A stretch of DNA of 36,097 bases, taken from the NCBI GenBank assembly GCA_021773365.1, contig JAJFKF010000136.1:1-36097 (forward strand), written 5' to 3'. The notes under the pieces were generated by a model, which saw only the letters and a program-made list of their open reading frames with translations, did not search any database and was not told where the DNA came from. Below are positions 19,245 through 27,555 of the stretch, in pieces (position 1 is the first letter of the stretch; every line of letters starts with the position of its first letter). The DNA comes from Gammaproteobacteria bacterium (GTDB taxonomy: Bacteria; Pseudomonadota; Gammaproteobacteria; Steroidobacterales; Steroidobacteraceae). The position numbers were made by a program, and so were the translations under genes.

Positions 19245-19289
19245 GGACGGCTACTCCTCGGGAAGGGATCGAATGTGATTCGCGCATGG

Positions 19290-19305
19290 TGCAGTAAGCG
19301 TGCCA
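19290..19305 (-). promoter_or_regulatory. Sigma-54 promoter of glnA
   Basis: On the minus strand this reads TGGCACGCTTACTGCA, against the consensus TGGCAC-N5-TTGCA: the -24 GG and -12 GC are at exact spacing, with one mismatch in the -12 box. Transcription would start near 19278, leaving a leader of about 34 bases before the glnA ATG. With ntrBC in the same cluster this is very likely an NtrC-activated promoter. Confidence 0.8.
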
Positions 19306-19308
19306 TCC

Positions 19309-19389
19309 GCGCACCTGCTTGGAATCAGGGTCTTATGGAGGTGCGCTCATCCCCGACGCACCTCATCAGTGCGCCAGCGCGATGCGCAC
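19309..19389. repeat. Cluster of five GTGCGC/GCGCAC half-sites upstream of glnA and glyQ
   Basis: Half-sites lie at 19309-19315 (GCGCACC), 19340-19346 (GGTGCGC), 19357-19362 (CGCACC), 19369-19374 (GTGCGC) and 19384-19389 (GCGCAC). They pair into inverted repeats, notably GAGGTGCG/CGCACCTC at 19338-19345 and 19357-19364 with an 11-base gap. They resemble NtrC half-sites (GCACC/GGTGC), but the order and spacing do not match the classical 17-base NtrC site. They may bind an activator of the glnA promoter. Confidence 0.45.
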
Positions 19390-19408
19390 GCCCGAATTTG
19401 GAGCACGG

Positions 19409-19414
19409 TATACT
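19409..19414 (+). promoter_or_regulatory. Possible -10 element for glyQ
   Basis: TATACT, 35 bases before the glyQ ATG, matches the -10 consensus in five of six bases. No good -35 is seen at 16-18 bases upstream. Probable start of the glyQS transcript, low certainty. Confidence 0.35.
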
Positions 19415-19448
19415 CGCGCGCCTTGAAAAGCACCAACAGTTCATCGCG

Positions 19449-20366
19449 ATGACCGCCCGTAAACCCCCAGCGCCACCGGCCACGTTCCAGGAGCTGATCT
19501 TCGCCCTGCAGCGCTACTGGTCCGAGCAGGGCTGCGCCATCCTGCAGCCCTACGACATGCCCATGGGGGCGGGTACCTTTCACACCGGCACCTTCCTGCG
19601 CGCCATCGGCCCGGAACCCTGGAATGCGGCCTATGTGCAACCCAGCCGCCGTCCCACCGATGGGCGCTATGGTGACAATCCGTTCCGTGCGCAGCACTAC
19701 TACCAGTTCCAGGTGGTGCTCAAGCCCTCGCCGCTGGACATCCTCGACCGCTACCTCGACTCCCTGCGGATGCTGGGCATCGACACGCTGGTGCACGATG
19801 TGCGCTTCGTGGAGGACAACTGGGAGTCGCCCACCCTGGGCGCCTGGGGTCTGGGCTGGGAGGTGTGGCTGAACGGCATGGAAGTCACGCAGTTCACCTA
19901 TTTTCAGCAGGCCGGCGGCCTGGATTGCCGGCCGGTCACCGGCGAAATCACCTACGGGCTGGAGCGCCTGGCCATGTACCTGCAGGGCGTGGAAAGCCTG
20001 TTCGACATCGTGTGGGCTGACGGACCGCGCGGGCGGGTGACCTATCGTGATGTCTTCCATCAGAACGAGGTCGAGCAGTCGGCCTACAACTTCGAACACG
20101 CCGACACAGCGTGGCTGTTCCAGGAATTCGATGCGCACGAGCGCATTTGCGGCCAGCTGCTGGAGGCCAGACTGCCCTTGCCGGCCTACGAGCAGGTGCT
20201 GCAGGCCTCGCACACCTTCAATCTCCTCGATGCGCGCGGCGCCATCTCGGTCACCGAGCGGCAGCGCTACATTCTGCGGGTGCGGACGCTGGCGCGAGGT
20301 GTGGCTCAGGTCTACTACGACAGCCGCGAGGCACTGGGCTTCCCGATGAACAGGGAAACAGCATGA
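19449..20366 (+). CDS. glyQ: Glycine--tRNA ligase alpha subunit
   Basis: A 305-residue catalytic subunit of the bacterial alpha2-beta2 glycyl-tRNA synthetase, which activates glycine and charges tRNA-Gly. Signatures are [33 protein letters not shown] near the N-terminus, [15 protein letters not shown] (class II motif 2 region), [21 protein letters not shown] and [12 protein letters not shown] (motif 3). ATG 19449 gives the normal N-terminus; the frame is open far upstream, but opposite glnA. Its stop overlaps the glyS start as ATGA. Confidence 0.97.
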   Translation: MTARKPPAPPATFQELIFALQRYWSEQGCAILQPYDMPMGAGTFHTGTFLRAIGPEPWNAAYVQPSRRPTDGRYGDNPFRAQHYYQFQVVLKPSPLDILDRYLDSLRMLGIDTLVHDVRFVEDNWESPTLGAWGLGWEVWLNGMEVTQFTYFQQAGGLDCRPVTGEITYGLERLAMYLQGVESLFDIVWADGPRGRVTYRDVFHQNEVEQSAYNFEHADTAWLFQEFDAHERICGQLLEARLPLPAYEQVLQASHTFNLLDARGAISVTERQRYILRVRTLARGVAQVYYDSREALGFPMNRETA

Positions 20367-22441
20367 GCCGGCGCGCCTTTCTGGTGGAGATCGGCACCGA
20401 GGAACTGCCGCCGCGTTCACTCAAGGCGCTCTCGGATGCCTTCACGGCCGGCATCGTCGGCGGCCTTGAAACCGCTCACCTCAAACACGGACGCGTGCAC
20501 AGCTTCGCCACTCCGCGGCGGCTGGCCGTGCTGGTAAAGGGTGTACCCGAGGAACAGCCTGTACAGCAGGTCAAGCGGCGCGGTCCGCCGGTATCCGTGG
20601 CCTTCGATGCGGCCGGACAGCCCACGCGCGCAGCGCAGGCCTTCGCGCAGTCCTGCGAGACCACGCTGGACTCACTGCAGCGCGTGGTTGAGAGCAAGGG
20701 CGAGTTTCTTTTCTATCAGGGCAGCCGGGCCGGCAAGCCGGCAATGCAGCTCCTGCCGGGAATCGTGCAGTCCGCGCTGGATGCCCTGCCCATCCCCAAG
20801 CGCATGCGCTGGGGTGACGGAGAGGCCACATTCGTACGGCCGGCGCACTGGATTGTCATGCTTTTTGGCAGGGATATCGTGCCTGCGCGCTTATTTGATG
20901 TTGATTCAAGCAACATTACGCGAGGTCATCGCTTCCACGCGCCCCGGCCGCTGCGTGTTTCCAGTCCCGCCTCCTATGCCAATCTGCTGCGTAAACGCGG
21001 CTACGTGCTGGCCGATTTCCAGGAGCGGCGCGAGAAAATCCAGAGCGAGGTCACCGCGCTGGCGCATGACAACGGCGGTGAACCCGTGGGCAGCGAGGCT
21101 CTGTGGGATGAGGTCACCGCGCTGGTGGAATGGCCCGTGCCCCTGCTGGGCAATTTCGATCCGCGCTTCCTGGAGCTGCCGCGCGAAGTGCTCACCGCCA
21201 CACTGCAGGACCATCAACGGTACTTCCCGCTGCAGGAGGCCGGAAGCGGACGCCTGCTGCCCCACTTCATCGCCGTGGCCAACCTGGAAAGCCGCGATCC
21301 CGCCCAGGTCCGTGCCGGCAATGAACGTGTGGTGCAGCCACGGCTGGCCGATGCGCGTTTCTTCTATGACACCGACCGCAAGACCCGGCTCGCCGAAAGG
21401 GTGCAGCGGCTGGCCAGCGTGGTCTATCACAACAAACTGGGCAGCCGGCTGGAACGCGTGGAACGGGTGCGCGCGCTCGCCGCCAGCATTGCGCAGATGA
21501 ATGGCGTGGAAGCTGCCCTGGCGGACCGCGCGGCGCTGCTGGCAAAGGCGGACCTGGCCACGCTCATGGTGGGGGAATTCCCCGAGCTGCAGGGTGTGAT
21601 GGGACGCTACTACGCGCTGGCCGACGGCGAGGATCCGCGCGTGGCGCAGGCGATCGAGGAACACTACTGGCCACGGTTCGCGGGTGATGCACTGCCGGCA
21701 GACCCGGTTGCCGCCACCGTGGCGCTGGCGGACAAGCTGGAAACGCTGACCGGACTTTTCGGCATCGGCCAGCAGCCCACGGGCGAAAAGGATCCCTTTG
21801 CGCTGCGCCGCCATGCCCTGGGCACGGTGCGCCTGCTGGTCGAACGGGATTCGAAGCTGTCGCTGCAGGAACTGGTGAAAGCGGCTTTCACCGTGTTTCC
21901 CCTGGGCATGCTCAACGATACGCATGCCCAGCTCGAGGATTTCCTCTACGAGCGCCTGCGCGGCTACCTGCGTGAGGCAGGCTACGACGCCAGGGCCATC
22001 GAATCGGTGCTGTGCATGCGCCCGGCCCTGCTGGCGCAGGTGCCACGCCAGCTCGACGCCGTTCTTGCCTTCGCACAGCTGCCCGAAGCGGAAAGCCTGG
22101 CTGCGGCCAACAAACGTGTGGCCAACATCCTCAGACAGGCGGAGGCCAAGGGCGAGACCTTCGGCAAGGGCGAAGCCGGTTTGCTGAAGGAACCCGCTGA
22201 ACGCGAACTGCACGCTGCGCTGCAGGCGGCCGCGCGGCAGGCCAGGCCGCTGTTCGATAGTGGCGACTACACCGGATACCTGAAAACCTTCGCCGTGCTC
22301 AAGGCGCCGGTGGATGCATTCTTTGATTCGGTCATGGTCATGGTGGATGACGCGAATCTGCGGCGCGAACGACTGGCGCTGCTGCGCGACCTGCGCACCG
22401 AAATGAACCGCGTGGCCGACCTCTCCCACCTCAGCGGCTGA
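20363..22441 (+). CDS. glyS: Glycine--tRNA ligase beta subunit
   Basis: A 692-residue beta subunit, close to the 689 residues of E. coli GlyS. It supplies tRNA binding to the glycyl-tRNA synthetase. The N-terminus [47 protein letters not shown], the HD-like segment [16 protein letters not shown] and [24 protein letters not shown] are all family signatures. A C-terminal anticodon-binding-like region ends [11 protein letters not shown]. It is coupled to glyQ (ATGA) and to the acyltransferase gene downstream (TGATG), so the three form one operon. Confidence 0.97.
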   Translation: MSRRAFLVEIGTEELPPRSLKALSDAFTAGIVGGLETAHLKHGRVHSFATPRRLAVLVKGVPEEQPVQQVKRRGPPVSVAFDAAGQPTRAAQAFAQSCETTLDSLQRVVESKGEFLFYQGSRAGKPAMQLLPGIVQSALDALPIPKRMRWGDGEATFVRPAHWIVMLFGRDIVPARLFDVDSSNITRGHRFHAPRPLRVSSPASYANLLRKRGYVLADFQERREKIQSEVTALAHDNGGEPVGSEALWDEVTALVEWPVPLLGNFDPRFLELPREVLTATLQDHQRYFPLQEAGSGRLLPHFIAVANLESRDPAQVRAGNERVVQPRLADARFFYDTDRKTRLAERVQRLASVVYHNKLGSRLERVERVRALAASIAQMNGVEAALADRAALLAKADLATLMVGEFPELQGVMGRYYALADGEDPRVAQAIEEHYWPRFAGDALPADPVAATVALADKLETLTGLFGIGQQPTGEKDPFALRRHALGTVRLLVERDSKLSLQELVKAAFTVFPLGMLNDTHAQLEDFLYERLRGYLREAGYDARAIESVLCMRPALLAQVPRQLDAVLAFAQLPEAESLAAANKRVANILRQAEAKGETFGKGEAGLLKEPAERELHAALQAAARQARPLFDSGDYTGYLKTFAVLKAPVDAFFDSVMVMVDDANLRRERLALLRDLRTEMNRVADLSHLSG

Positions 22442-23169
22442 TGGCGGCGCCAGACTCCATCGGCATCGGCCAACAGCTGCGGTCGCTGCTGTTCACCGGG
22501 TGTTTCTTCATCGTGACCCTTTTCTATGGCGCGCTCATCGCGCTGCTGTTCTGGCTGCCGTACCGGCTGCGGTACAAACTAGCCGCGCTATGGGCGCGCA
22601 CTGTGCTGTGGATGCTGAAGCAGCTTTGCCGACTGGACTACGTGGTCGAGGGCCGGGAGAACATTCCGGCAGACAACCACATCTCCATGTGGAAGCACTC
22701 ATCATCGTGGGAAACCATGGCGCAGATGGCCGTCTTCCCACCCCAGGCGTGGGTGCTGAAACGCGAGCTGCTGTGGATCCCCTTCGTGGGCTGGGCCATC
22801 AAGCTCATGCGCCCCATCGCCATCGATCGCGGCAGCGGCCAAAAGGCCGTGCGCCGGGTTATCGAGCAGGGACGGCAGCGGCTGGCCAACGGCATGTGGA
22901 TCCTGATCTTTCCCGAGGGCACGCGCGTTCCGGCGGGCACCACCCGCCGATACGGCATCAGCGGAGCCCTGCTGGCCACGCAGACCGGCCGGCTGGTGGT
23001 TCCGGTAGCACACAACGCCGGGGCATTCTGGCCGCGCCGGGGACTACTCAAGAAGCCCGGCACCATCCGCGTGGTCGTGGGCCCGCCCATCGACCCGACC
23101 GGTCTGCAGCCAAGACAGCTCAACGACCAGGTACAGGCCTGGATCGAGAGCACATTGAAGCAGTTGTGA
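22441..23169 (+). CDS. Lysophospholipid acyltransferase (PlsC family)
   Basis: A 242-residue membrane-bound 1-acyl-sn-glycerol-3-phosphate acyltransferase-like protein. One or two membrane helices lie in residues 15-40. Motif I reads KHSSSWE (His86 to Glu91), an H-x4-E form instead of the classical H-x4-D. Similar KHQSxWE variants are found in the acyltransferases next to glyS and gyrB in Pseudomonas. Motif III FPEGTR, the RRYGISGAL segment and VVPVAHNAG are present. It should make phosphatidic acid or remodel phospholipids. The start overlaps the glyS stop as TGATG. Confidence 0.87.
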   Translation: MAAPDSIGIGQQLRSLLFTGCFFIVTLFYGALIALLFWLPYRLRYKLAALWARTVLWMLKQLCRLDYVVEGRENIPADNHISMWKHSSSWETMAQMAVFPPQAWVLKRELLWIPFVGWAIKLMRPIAIDRGSGQKAVRRVIEQGRQRLANGMWILIFPEGTRVPAGTTRRYGISGALLATQTGRLVVPVAHNAGAFWPRRGLLKKPGTIRVVVGPPIDPTGLQPRQLNDQVQAWIESTLKQL

Positions 23170-23201
23170 GCGCGGTGCGGGGTGTCTATTGTCGCCGTGA
23201 A

Positions 23202-23747
23202 ATGAACGCCACACTTTGGTTGACCCCGCATCCCTCCTCCGCCGGCAGCCGCGTACGCGCCATCTCGGTCGATGTCGCCTCGCCGGCCACTGGTTCGCTT
23301 CTGCTGGTGTACCGCATCGAAGGCGACATCGAGAACCTGCGGATACCGGCTATCGCGGCAGCAGCGACGGCGCCGACGGACGAACTGTGGAAGCACACCT
23401 GCCTGGAGGCGTTCATCGGCGCGCGCGGACGACCCGGTTACTTCGAGCTCAATTTTTCTCCCTCGACGCAATGGGCGGCCTATCGCTTCGAGGACTACCG
23501 CCAGGACATGCGGCCGGTGCCGTGCACGCAGCCCCCTGCCATCGCCTGCCACTCGGGAGAGGCGCTGCTGGAGGCGCGCATCGGGCTACGGCTGGAGGCG
23601 CTGGAGGAATTCCAGGGCGAAGCGCTGCGGCTGGGCCTTGCCGTGGTTATCGAGGACATGGAAGGGCGCCTGTCCTACTGGGCCCTGGCACATGCCCCGG
23701 GCAATCCCGACTTTCACCATCCCGCCACCTTTGCCTATTGTCCATGA
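23202..23747 (+). CDS. DOMON-like domain-containing protein
   Basis: A 181-residue beta-rich protein without signal peptide or membrane segment. Segments such as LLLVYRIEGDIENLRIP, TDELWKHTCLEAFIG, YFELNFSPSTQWAAYRFEDYR and YWALAHAPGNPDFHHP match the DOMON-like family found in many proteobacteria, usually annotated without a function. DOMON relatives bind haem or sugars; no axial haem ligand pair can be asserted here. The start is ATG 23202, 32 bases after the acyltransferase stop. Its stop is 10 bases before the next gene, and DOMON-like/DUF1343 gene pairs fit a shared transcript. Confidence 0.8.
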   Translation: MNATLWLTPHPSSAGSRVRAISVDVASPATGSLLLVYRIEGDIENLRIPAIAAAATAPTDELWKHTCLEAFIGARGRPGYFELNFSPSTQWAAYRFEDYRQDMRPVPCTQPPAIACHSGEALLEARIGLRLEALEEFQGEALRLGLAVVIEDMEGRLSYWALAHAPGNPDFHHPATFAYCP

Positions 23748-23757
23748 AGGTCAGCCC

Positions 23758-24963
23758 ATGAAATGCGGCATCGACCGTTTGTTGAGTGATCCGGCCCTGC
23801 GTCGCAGCCTGGCGGGCAAACGGCTCGCCCTGCTGGCGCATCCGGCTTCGGTCACCGCCGACCTCACCCATTCGCTCGATGCGCTGCATGCCTGCGCGGA
23901 GCTGAACCTCGCCGCCGCCTTCGGACCGCAGCATGGACTGCGCGGTGACAAACAGGACAACATGGTGGAATCGCCCACCTTCCACGATCCCGTACACGGC
24001 ATTCCGGTGTTCAGCCTGTACGGCGAGGTGCGCCGGCCGACAGCCGCGATGATGGAGACCTTCGATGTGCTCCTGGTCGACCTGCAGGATCTGGGCTGCC
24101 GCGTCTACACCTTCATCACCACCCTGCGTTACGTGCTGGAAGCGGCCGCCGAACACGGCAAGTCCGTCTGGATTCTCGATCGCCCCAACCCCGCGGGGCG
24201 GCCGGTGGAAGGTCTGCGCCTGCTCGCAGACTGGGAGAGCTTTGTCGGCGCCGGCCCGCTGCCCATGCGTCACGGACTGACGCCGGGAGAGTTGGCGCAC
24301 TGGTTTGTGAGTACGCTGGGCCTGAGCATCGACTTCAGGGTAGTGCAGATGGAAGGCTGGCAACCCGAGACGGGACCGGGCTACGGCTGGCCACTGGGTG
24401 AGCGCACCTGGATCAATCCCAGCCCCAACGCACCGAACCTGTGGATGGCGCGGGCATATTCCGGAACGGTCATGCTGGAAGGCACGACGCTGTCGGAAGG
24501 CCGCGGCACCACCCGCCCGCTGGAATTGTTTGGCGCGCCCGACATCAATGCGCGCGCGCTGCTGGCCCGCATGCAGTCGCTGGCGCCGCAGTGGCTGGGC
24601 GGCTGCAGGCTGCGCGAATGCTGGTTCGAACCGACCTTCCACAAACATGCCGGCACCCTCTGCGCCGGACTGCAGATTCATGTGGAGGACGGCAGCTACG
24701 GTCACACCGCCTTCCGCCCCTGGCGGCTGCAAGCGCTGGCCTTCAAGGCGCTGCGCGAACTGCAGCCGGACTACGCGCTGTGGCGGGATTTCCCCTATGA
24801 GTACGAGCGCGGGCGACTGGCCATCGATGTGATCAATGGTGGACCGCAGCTGCGTGAATGGGTGGATGATGGGGCTGCCGGGCCGGCGGATCTGGATGCG
24901 CTGGCCAGTCCGGATGAGCAGTCGTGGCGCGTGGAGCGCGAAAGGTTTCTATTCTATCGCTGA
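23758..24963 (+). CDS. Exo-beta-N-acetylmuramidase NamZ-like (DUF1343)
   Basis: A 401-residue DUF1343 protein. Family signatures are the N-terminal GIDRLL, LLAHPASV, AFGPQHGLRGDKQDNM, LVDLQDLGCRVYTFI, ILDRPNPAG, PMRHGLTPGELA and NPSPNAPN, ending with WRVERERFLFYR. The characterised member, NamZ of Bacillus subtilis, removes terminal MurNAc from peptidoglycan chains. No signal peptide is seen, so a cytoplasmic role in muropeptide recycling is possible. The ribosome site is AAGG about eight bases before the ATG, lying over the stop of the DOMON-like gene. Confidence 0.88.
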   Translation: MKCGIDRLLSDPALRRSLAGKRLALLAHPASVTADLTHSLDALHACAELNLAAAFGPQHGLRGDKQDNMVESPTFHDPVHGIPVFSLYGEVRRPTAAMMETFDVLLVDLQDLGCRVYTFITTLRYVLEAAAEHGKSVWILDRPNPAGRPVEGLRLLADWESFVGAGPLPMRHGLTPGELAHWFVSTLGLSIDFRVVQMEGWQPETGPGYGWPLGERTWINPSPNAPNLWMARAYSGTVMLEGTTLSEGRGTTRPLELFGAPDINARALLARMQSLAPQWLGGCRLRECWFEPTFHKHAGTLCAGLQIHVEDGSYGHTAFRPWRLQALAFKALRELQPDYALWRDFPYEYERGRLAIDVINGGPQLREWVDDGAAGPADLDALASPDEQSWRVERERFLFYR

Positions 24964-25079
24964 TTTGAAGTAGGGCTATAGCTGGGTCGATTTCGGCGGC
25001 TTCCAATCCAGGAGCGGCGGGCATACAGTTGCCGTACGACCCGATCCGGCCGTCACGCGGGCAACCCAAGGAGATAGCA

Positions 25080-25319
25080 ATGAATGCCCTCACCCTGTTC
25101 CCACTGCTGCGCCCGATGATCCCCTCCACCGGTCACTTCGCCGTGCTGCCCTCGCACAACGCGCTGATCATCATCGACACCAGCGCCAATGTCAGATGCA
25201 TTAAAAACCTGATCAAGGCGGTGGATACCGGCAAGCCCTACGAGCCGGAGCCGAGCGGGAGCCCGACGCAGGACCATGCCTCGCGCGCTGAAACGTCGCC
25301 CCACGACGGCGGAGCTTAG
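25080..25319 (+). CDS. Small protein resembling a stand-alone secretin N-domain
   Basis: A 79-residue ORF with a perfect ribosome site (AAGGAG, about 25067-25072) before ATG 25080. Its core, LLRPMIPSTGHFAVLPSHNA followed by LIIIDTSANV and IKNLIKAVD, matches the N1/short secretin domain pattern of GspD-type secretins. There, a dozen residues of similar form precede NxLIIxDxxxNVxRIxxIIxxID. It has no signal peptide, no beta-barrel and no other secretion gene nearby. It may be a remnant of a larger gene or a free-standing domain that binds another protein. The C-terminus (from about residue 55) is polar and looks disordered. Identity of the domain is inference from the pattern. Confidence 0.6.
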   Translation: MNALTLFPLLRPMIPSTGHFAVLPSHNALIIIDTSANVRCIKNLIKAVDTGKPYEPEPSGSPTQDHASRAETSPHDGGA

Positions 25320-25399
25320 TCGTTTGGACTCCATTGTGTTGCGCTCGACGATATCGATTCTTTGCATCTGGAGCGCGCTCTTGGCATGGTCTTGTGTAA

Positions 25400-25834
25400 A
25401 TGAAGCAAGGTGACGCGACTTTCTCGCCAGTTCAGTCTCATCTGATTGAAGCCAAGGCGGCCATAGACTATTCGTCCCTGACGGAACCTGAGCGCGTGTG
25501 GTTCACCGTTACGCGCTACATATTCTGTGTTCGGGACGGAGGGCTGATTAGCTATTACTACAACGGATATGCCAAACACGTCGACGATCTTGTGGCTGCG
25601 CTTGAGTTGATTGGCGCAGAATCCGCGCGCGTTCAGGTGCTCGCCATCAACAATCTGTACGGAGGACGAGTACCGAAGACGCTAAACGAGCTGAACGCCG
25701 TGATAGATGGCTGGGCGGACAGCCCTGTTATTGATCGCATTGTGAATGACAATGGAGATGCCGACTTGGCTGCCGCAGCAGAAGCGGAGGAGCTGTTAAA
25801 TTACTATGCCCGGAAACAGGGCATTGAGCCTTGA
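25400..25834 (+). CDS. DUF4375 (DMP19-like) protein
   Basis: A 144-residue acidic protein. The central part, LTEPERVWFTVTRYIFCVRDGG followed by LISYYYNGYAKHVDDLVAALELIGAE, matches the DUF4375 pattern in which an aromatic pair is followed by a Gly, an Asn-Gly turn and an ALxxIGA helix. The family includes Neisseria DMP19, a DNA-mimic protein that blocks a transcription factor; whether this one acts similarly is unknown. The DNA is noticeably less GC-rich than its neighbours and codon use differs, a sign of recent transfer. No clear ribosome site precedes ATG 25400, which comes directly after an in-frame stop. Confidence 0.7.
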   Translation: MKQGDATFSPVQSHLIEAKAAIDYSSLTEPERVWFTVTRYIFCVRDGGLISYYYNGYAKHVDDLVAALELIGAESARVQVLAINNLYGGRVPKTLNELNAVIDGWADSPVIDRIVNDNGDADLAAAAEAEELLNYYARKQGIEP

Positions 25835-25843
25835 TCGTTCTGA

Positions 25844-26395
25844 ATGAGCAAAGCCACCTCGAAAATCCGTTGCAAGACAAGACTCCTGCAGCCAGCGGCT
25901 CCCAAGGGCGTCTCCTGGACCTTTCTTGTTCTGCCCAAAGCCGCAAGTGCGAAGCTGCCCACGCGAAGCGCGACATCTGTCAGCGGCACCATCAATGGCC
26001 ATTCCTTTCGCGCCACGCTCGCGCCGGATGGTCAGGGAAGCCACTGGCTCAAAGTGAGCAGGAGGATGCGCGAAGGCGCGGGCGCGGAGGTGGGCCAGAG
26101 CGTCACGCTGGAGATCATGCCGGCTGGAAAGGAGCCGGAACCCAGGGTTCCAGCAGACCTGCGAAAGGCTCTCGCGGCTGCCCCGAAGGCTCGGGCGCTA
26201 TGGTCCGACATCACGCCCATTGCGCGCAGAGACTGGATTCTTTGGATTACGTCCGCCAAACGGCCGGAGACACGCGCGCGGCGGATCGACAATGCCTGTG
26301 ACATGCTCGGCGCCGGGAAGCGACGCGTTTGCTGCTTCGACCGCTCCGGAATCTACAGCAAGAGTCTTGGCGCTCCGAAGGCGGCGGCGGAATAG
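25844..26395 (+). CDS. YdeI/OmpD-associated family protein with DUF1905 domain
   Basis: A 183-residue cytoplasmic protein. The N-terminal half (about 20-95) is a DUF1905-type beta barrel: WTFLVLPKAASAKLPTRS, VSGTINGHSFRATL, and GQSVTLEIMPAG. The C-terminal half (about 100-160) is the YdeI/OmpD-associated helical segment PADLRKALAAAPKARALW and ITPIARRDWILWITSAKRPETRARRID. Family members are often called bacteriocin-protection proteins, but evidence is thin. It starts nine bases after the DUF4375 stop and may be co-transcribed. It is convergent with the lipoprotein gene at 26397, with a one-base gap. Confidence 0.8.
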   Translation: MSKATSKIRCKTRLLQPAAPKGVSWTFLVLPKAASAKLPTRSATSVSGTINGHSFRATLAPDGQGSHWLKVSRRMREGAGAEVGQSVTLEIMPAGKEPEPRVPADLRKALAAAPKARALWSDITPIARRDWILWITSAKRPETRARRIDNACDMLGAGKRRVCCFDRSGIYSKSLGAPKAAAE

Positions 26396-26396
26396 C

Positions 26397-27545
26397 TCAC
26401 TGGAGCTCGAATCCGCCGTCCCTGAGCAGCTGCTCCAGGTCTTCCGGCGGGCCCAGCCAGCCTTTCACCACCTGTCCGCGCGAATCGACCAGGTAGTTGG
26501 TCGGATACATCACGACTTTGTACGCGCCGGGAACGTCAGGTCCATTCTTCGGATCGATCATGGCCACGGGCATGGAGTAGCCGTTCTCGTCGTAGAGCTT
26601 GTCGATGAGTCTGGGTGGGTCGTTGTAGTTCATGCCGATTACTTCGAAGCCCTTGCCGTCCAGCTTCTGATGCAGCTCATTGAGGTAGGGCAGCTCGTCG
26701 AGACAGGATGCACAGTTGTAGAACCAGAACGTCAGCAGGGTCAGCTTGTTTCTCTGGAACCGCTGCGCCAGGGACATTTCTCCACCGCCATACCGCGCCA
26801 GCGTGAAGTCCGGCGCGGGCACACCGGGCGCCAGCAAGCCTGCGCGCACTTCGTTGACCTGCTGCTGGTAGCTGTCGTTGTCGTAGGCCACGGCATCCGC
26901 GGGGGGCGTCCAGTCGAACTGCGCCACCTGCAGCGGCGGATCGAGCACGATGTCGCTGTAGAGCACGCGGACCACCTTGTCGAAGCTTGACTGCTCCCAG
27001 CCCAGCGGCAGGCGGCCGGACATATCCAGGTACCAGTACCAGTAGCCCTGCGGATCGCGTTCGTTGGGCACCTCGACCCTCAGTGCATCGTGCCCGGACC
27101 AGCGAACCGGCTCGATGGACTTCGGTGTTTGTTCGAGAGAATAGGGCGCATTGCGAAACAGGAAGGGCATGGTCGCCTTGACGAACGGCTGCATTCCGCC
27201 CAGGAACTTCAGCCAGACCGGCCGGTCCGGCCCCAGCCGCGCGGTCTTGCGGTACTGATGCTCCCCGGGGTAGTACCACCACATGGCCTCAGCGGACTGG
27301 CGTACCTCCTGATCCGCCGAGACCACCGAGAACACGTTTTGATCGGTGAAGACAAACCGCGCATCCGTAACCAGCTCATCGTCGACATACATGCGCATGC
27401 GCCCGGCGATGGCTCCGGCGGCGTCCAGACGCTGCTGGATGGCGGCAATCCGGGCAGCGTCCTCACCGACCGTTTCCTCGAGCGGTGACTGGGCGCAGGC
27501 TGTCATGCCAATCAAGCTGGCGATCAGGGAAATCATGAATCTCAT
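26397..27545 (-). CDS. TlpA/ResA-like thioredoxin-fold lipoprotein with N-terminal LolA-like region
   Basis: A 382-residue exported protein. The N-terminus MRFMISLIASLIGMTACAQ looks like a lipoprotein signal with Cys17. Residues about 30-225 form a beta-rich region (MRMYVDDELVTDARFVFTDQNVF, MWWYYPGEHQYRK) that resembles LolA-like or DUF2092 carrier folds. Residues about 238-380 are a redoxin domain with PAPDFTLARYGGGEMSL, the motif Cys278-Ala-Ser-Cys281 (FWFYNCASC) and VMYPTNYLVDSRGQVVKGWLG with the cis-proline. It should reduce or carry out disulfide exchange in the periplasm. It starts 10 bases after the TonB receptor stop, so it probably belongs to the same operon and serves the receptor's ligand. 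Confidence 0.82.
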   Translation of the reverse strand: MRFMISLIASLIGMTACAQSPLEETVGEDAARIAAIQQRLDAAGAIAGRMRMYVDDELVTDARFVFTDQNVFSVVSADQEVRQSAEAMWWYYPGEHQYRKTARLGPDRPVWLKFLGGMQPFVKATMPFLFRNAPYSLEQTPKSIEPVRWSGHDALRVEVPNERDPQGYWYWYLDMSGRLPLGWEQSSFDKVVRVLYSDIVLDPPLQVAQFDWTPPADAVAYDNDSYQQQVNEVRAGLLAPGVPAPDFTLARYGGGEMSLAQRFQRNKLTLLTFWFYNCASCLDELPYLNELHQKLDGKGFEVIGMNYNDPPRLIDKLYDENGYSMPVAMIDPKNGPDVPGAYKVVMYPTNYLVDSRGQVVKGWLGPPEDLEQLLRDGGFELQ

Positions 27546-27555
27546 TCCAGCGCTC

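Noticed and set aside
18429-19448. A long upstream extension of glyQ
   Set aside because: It is antisense to glnA and its sigma-54 promoter region; GlyQ family alignment starts at ATG 19449.
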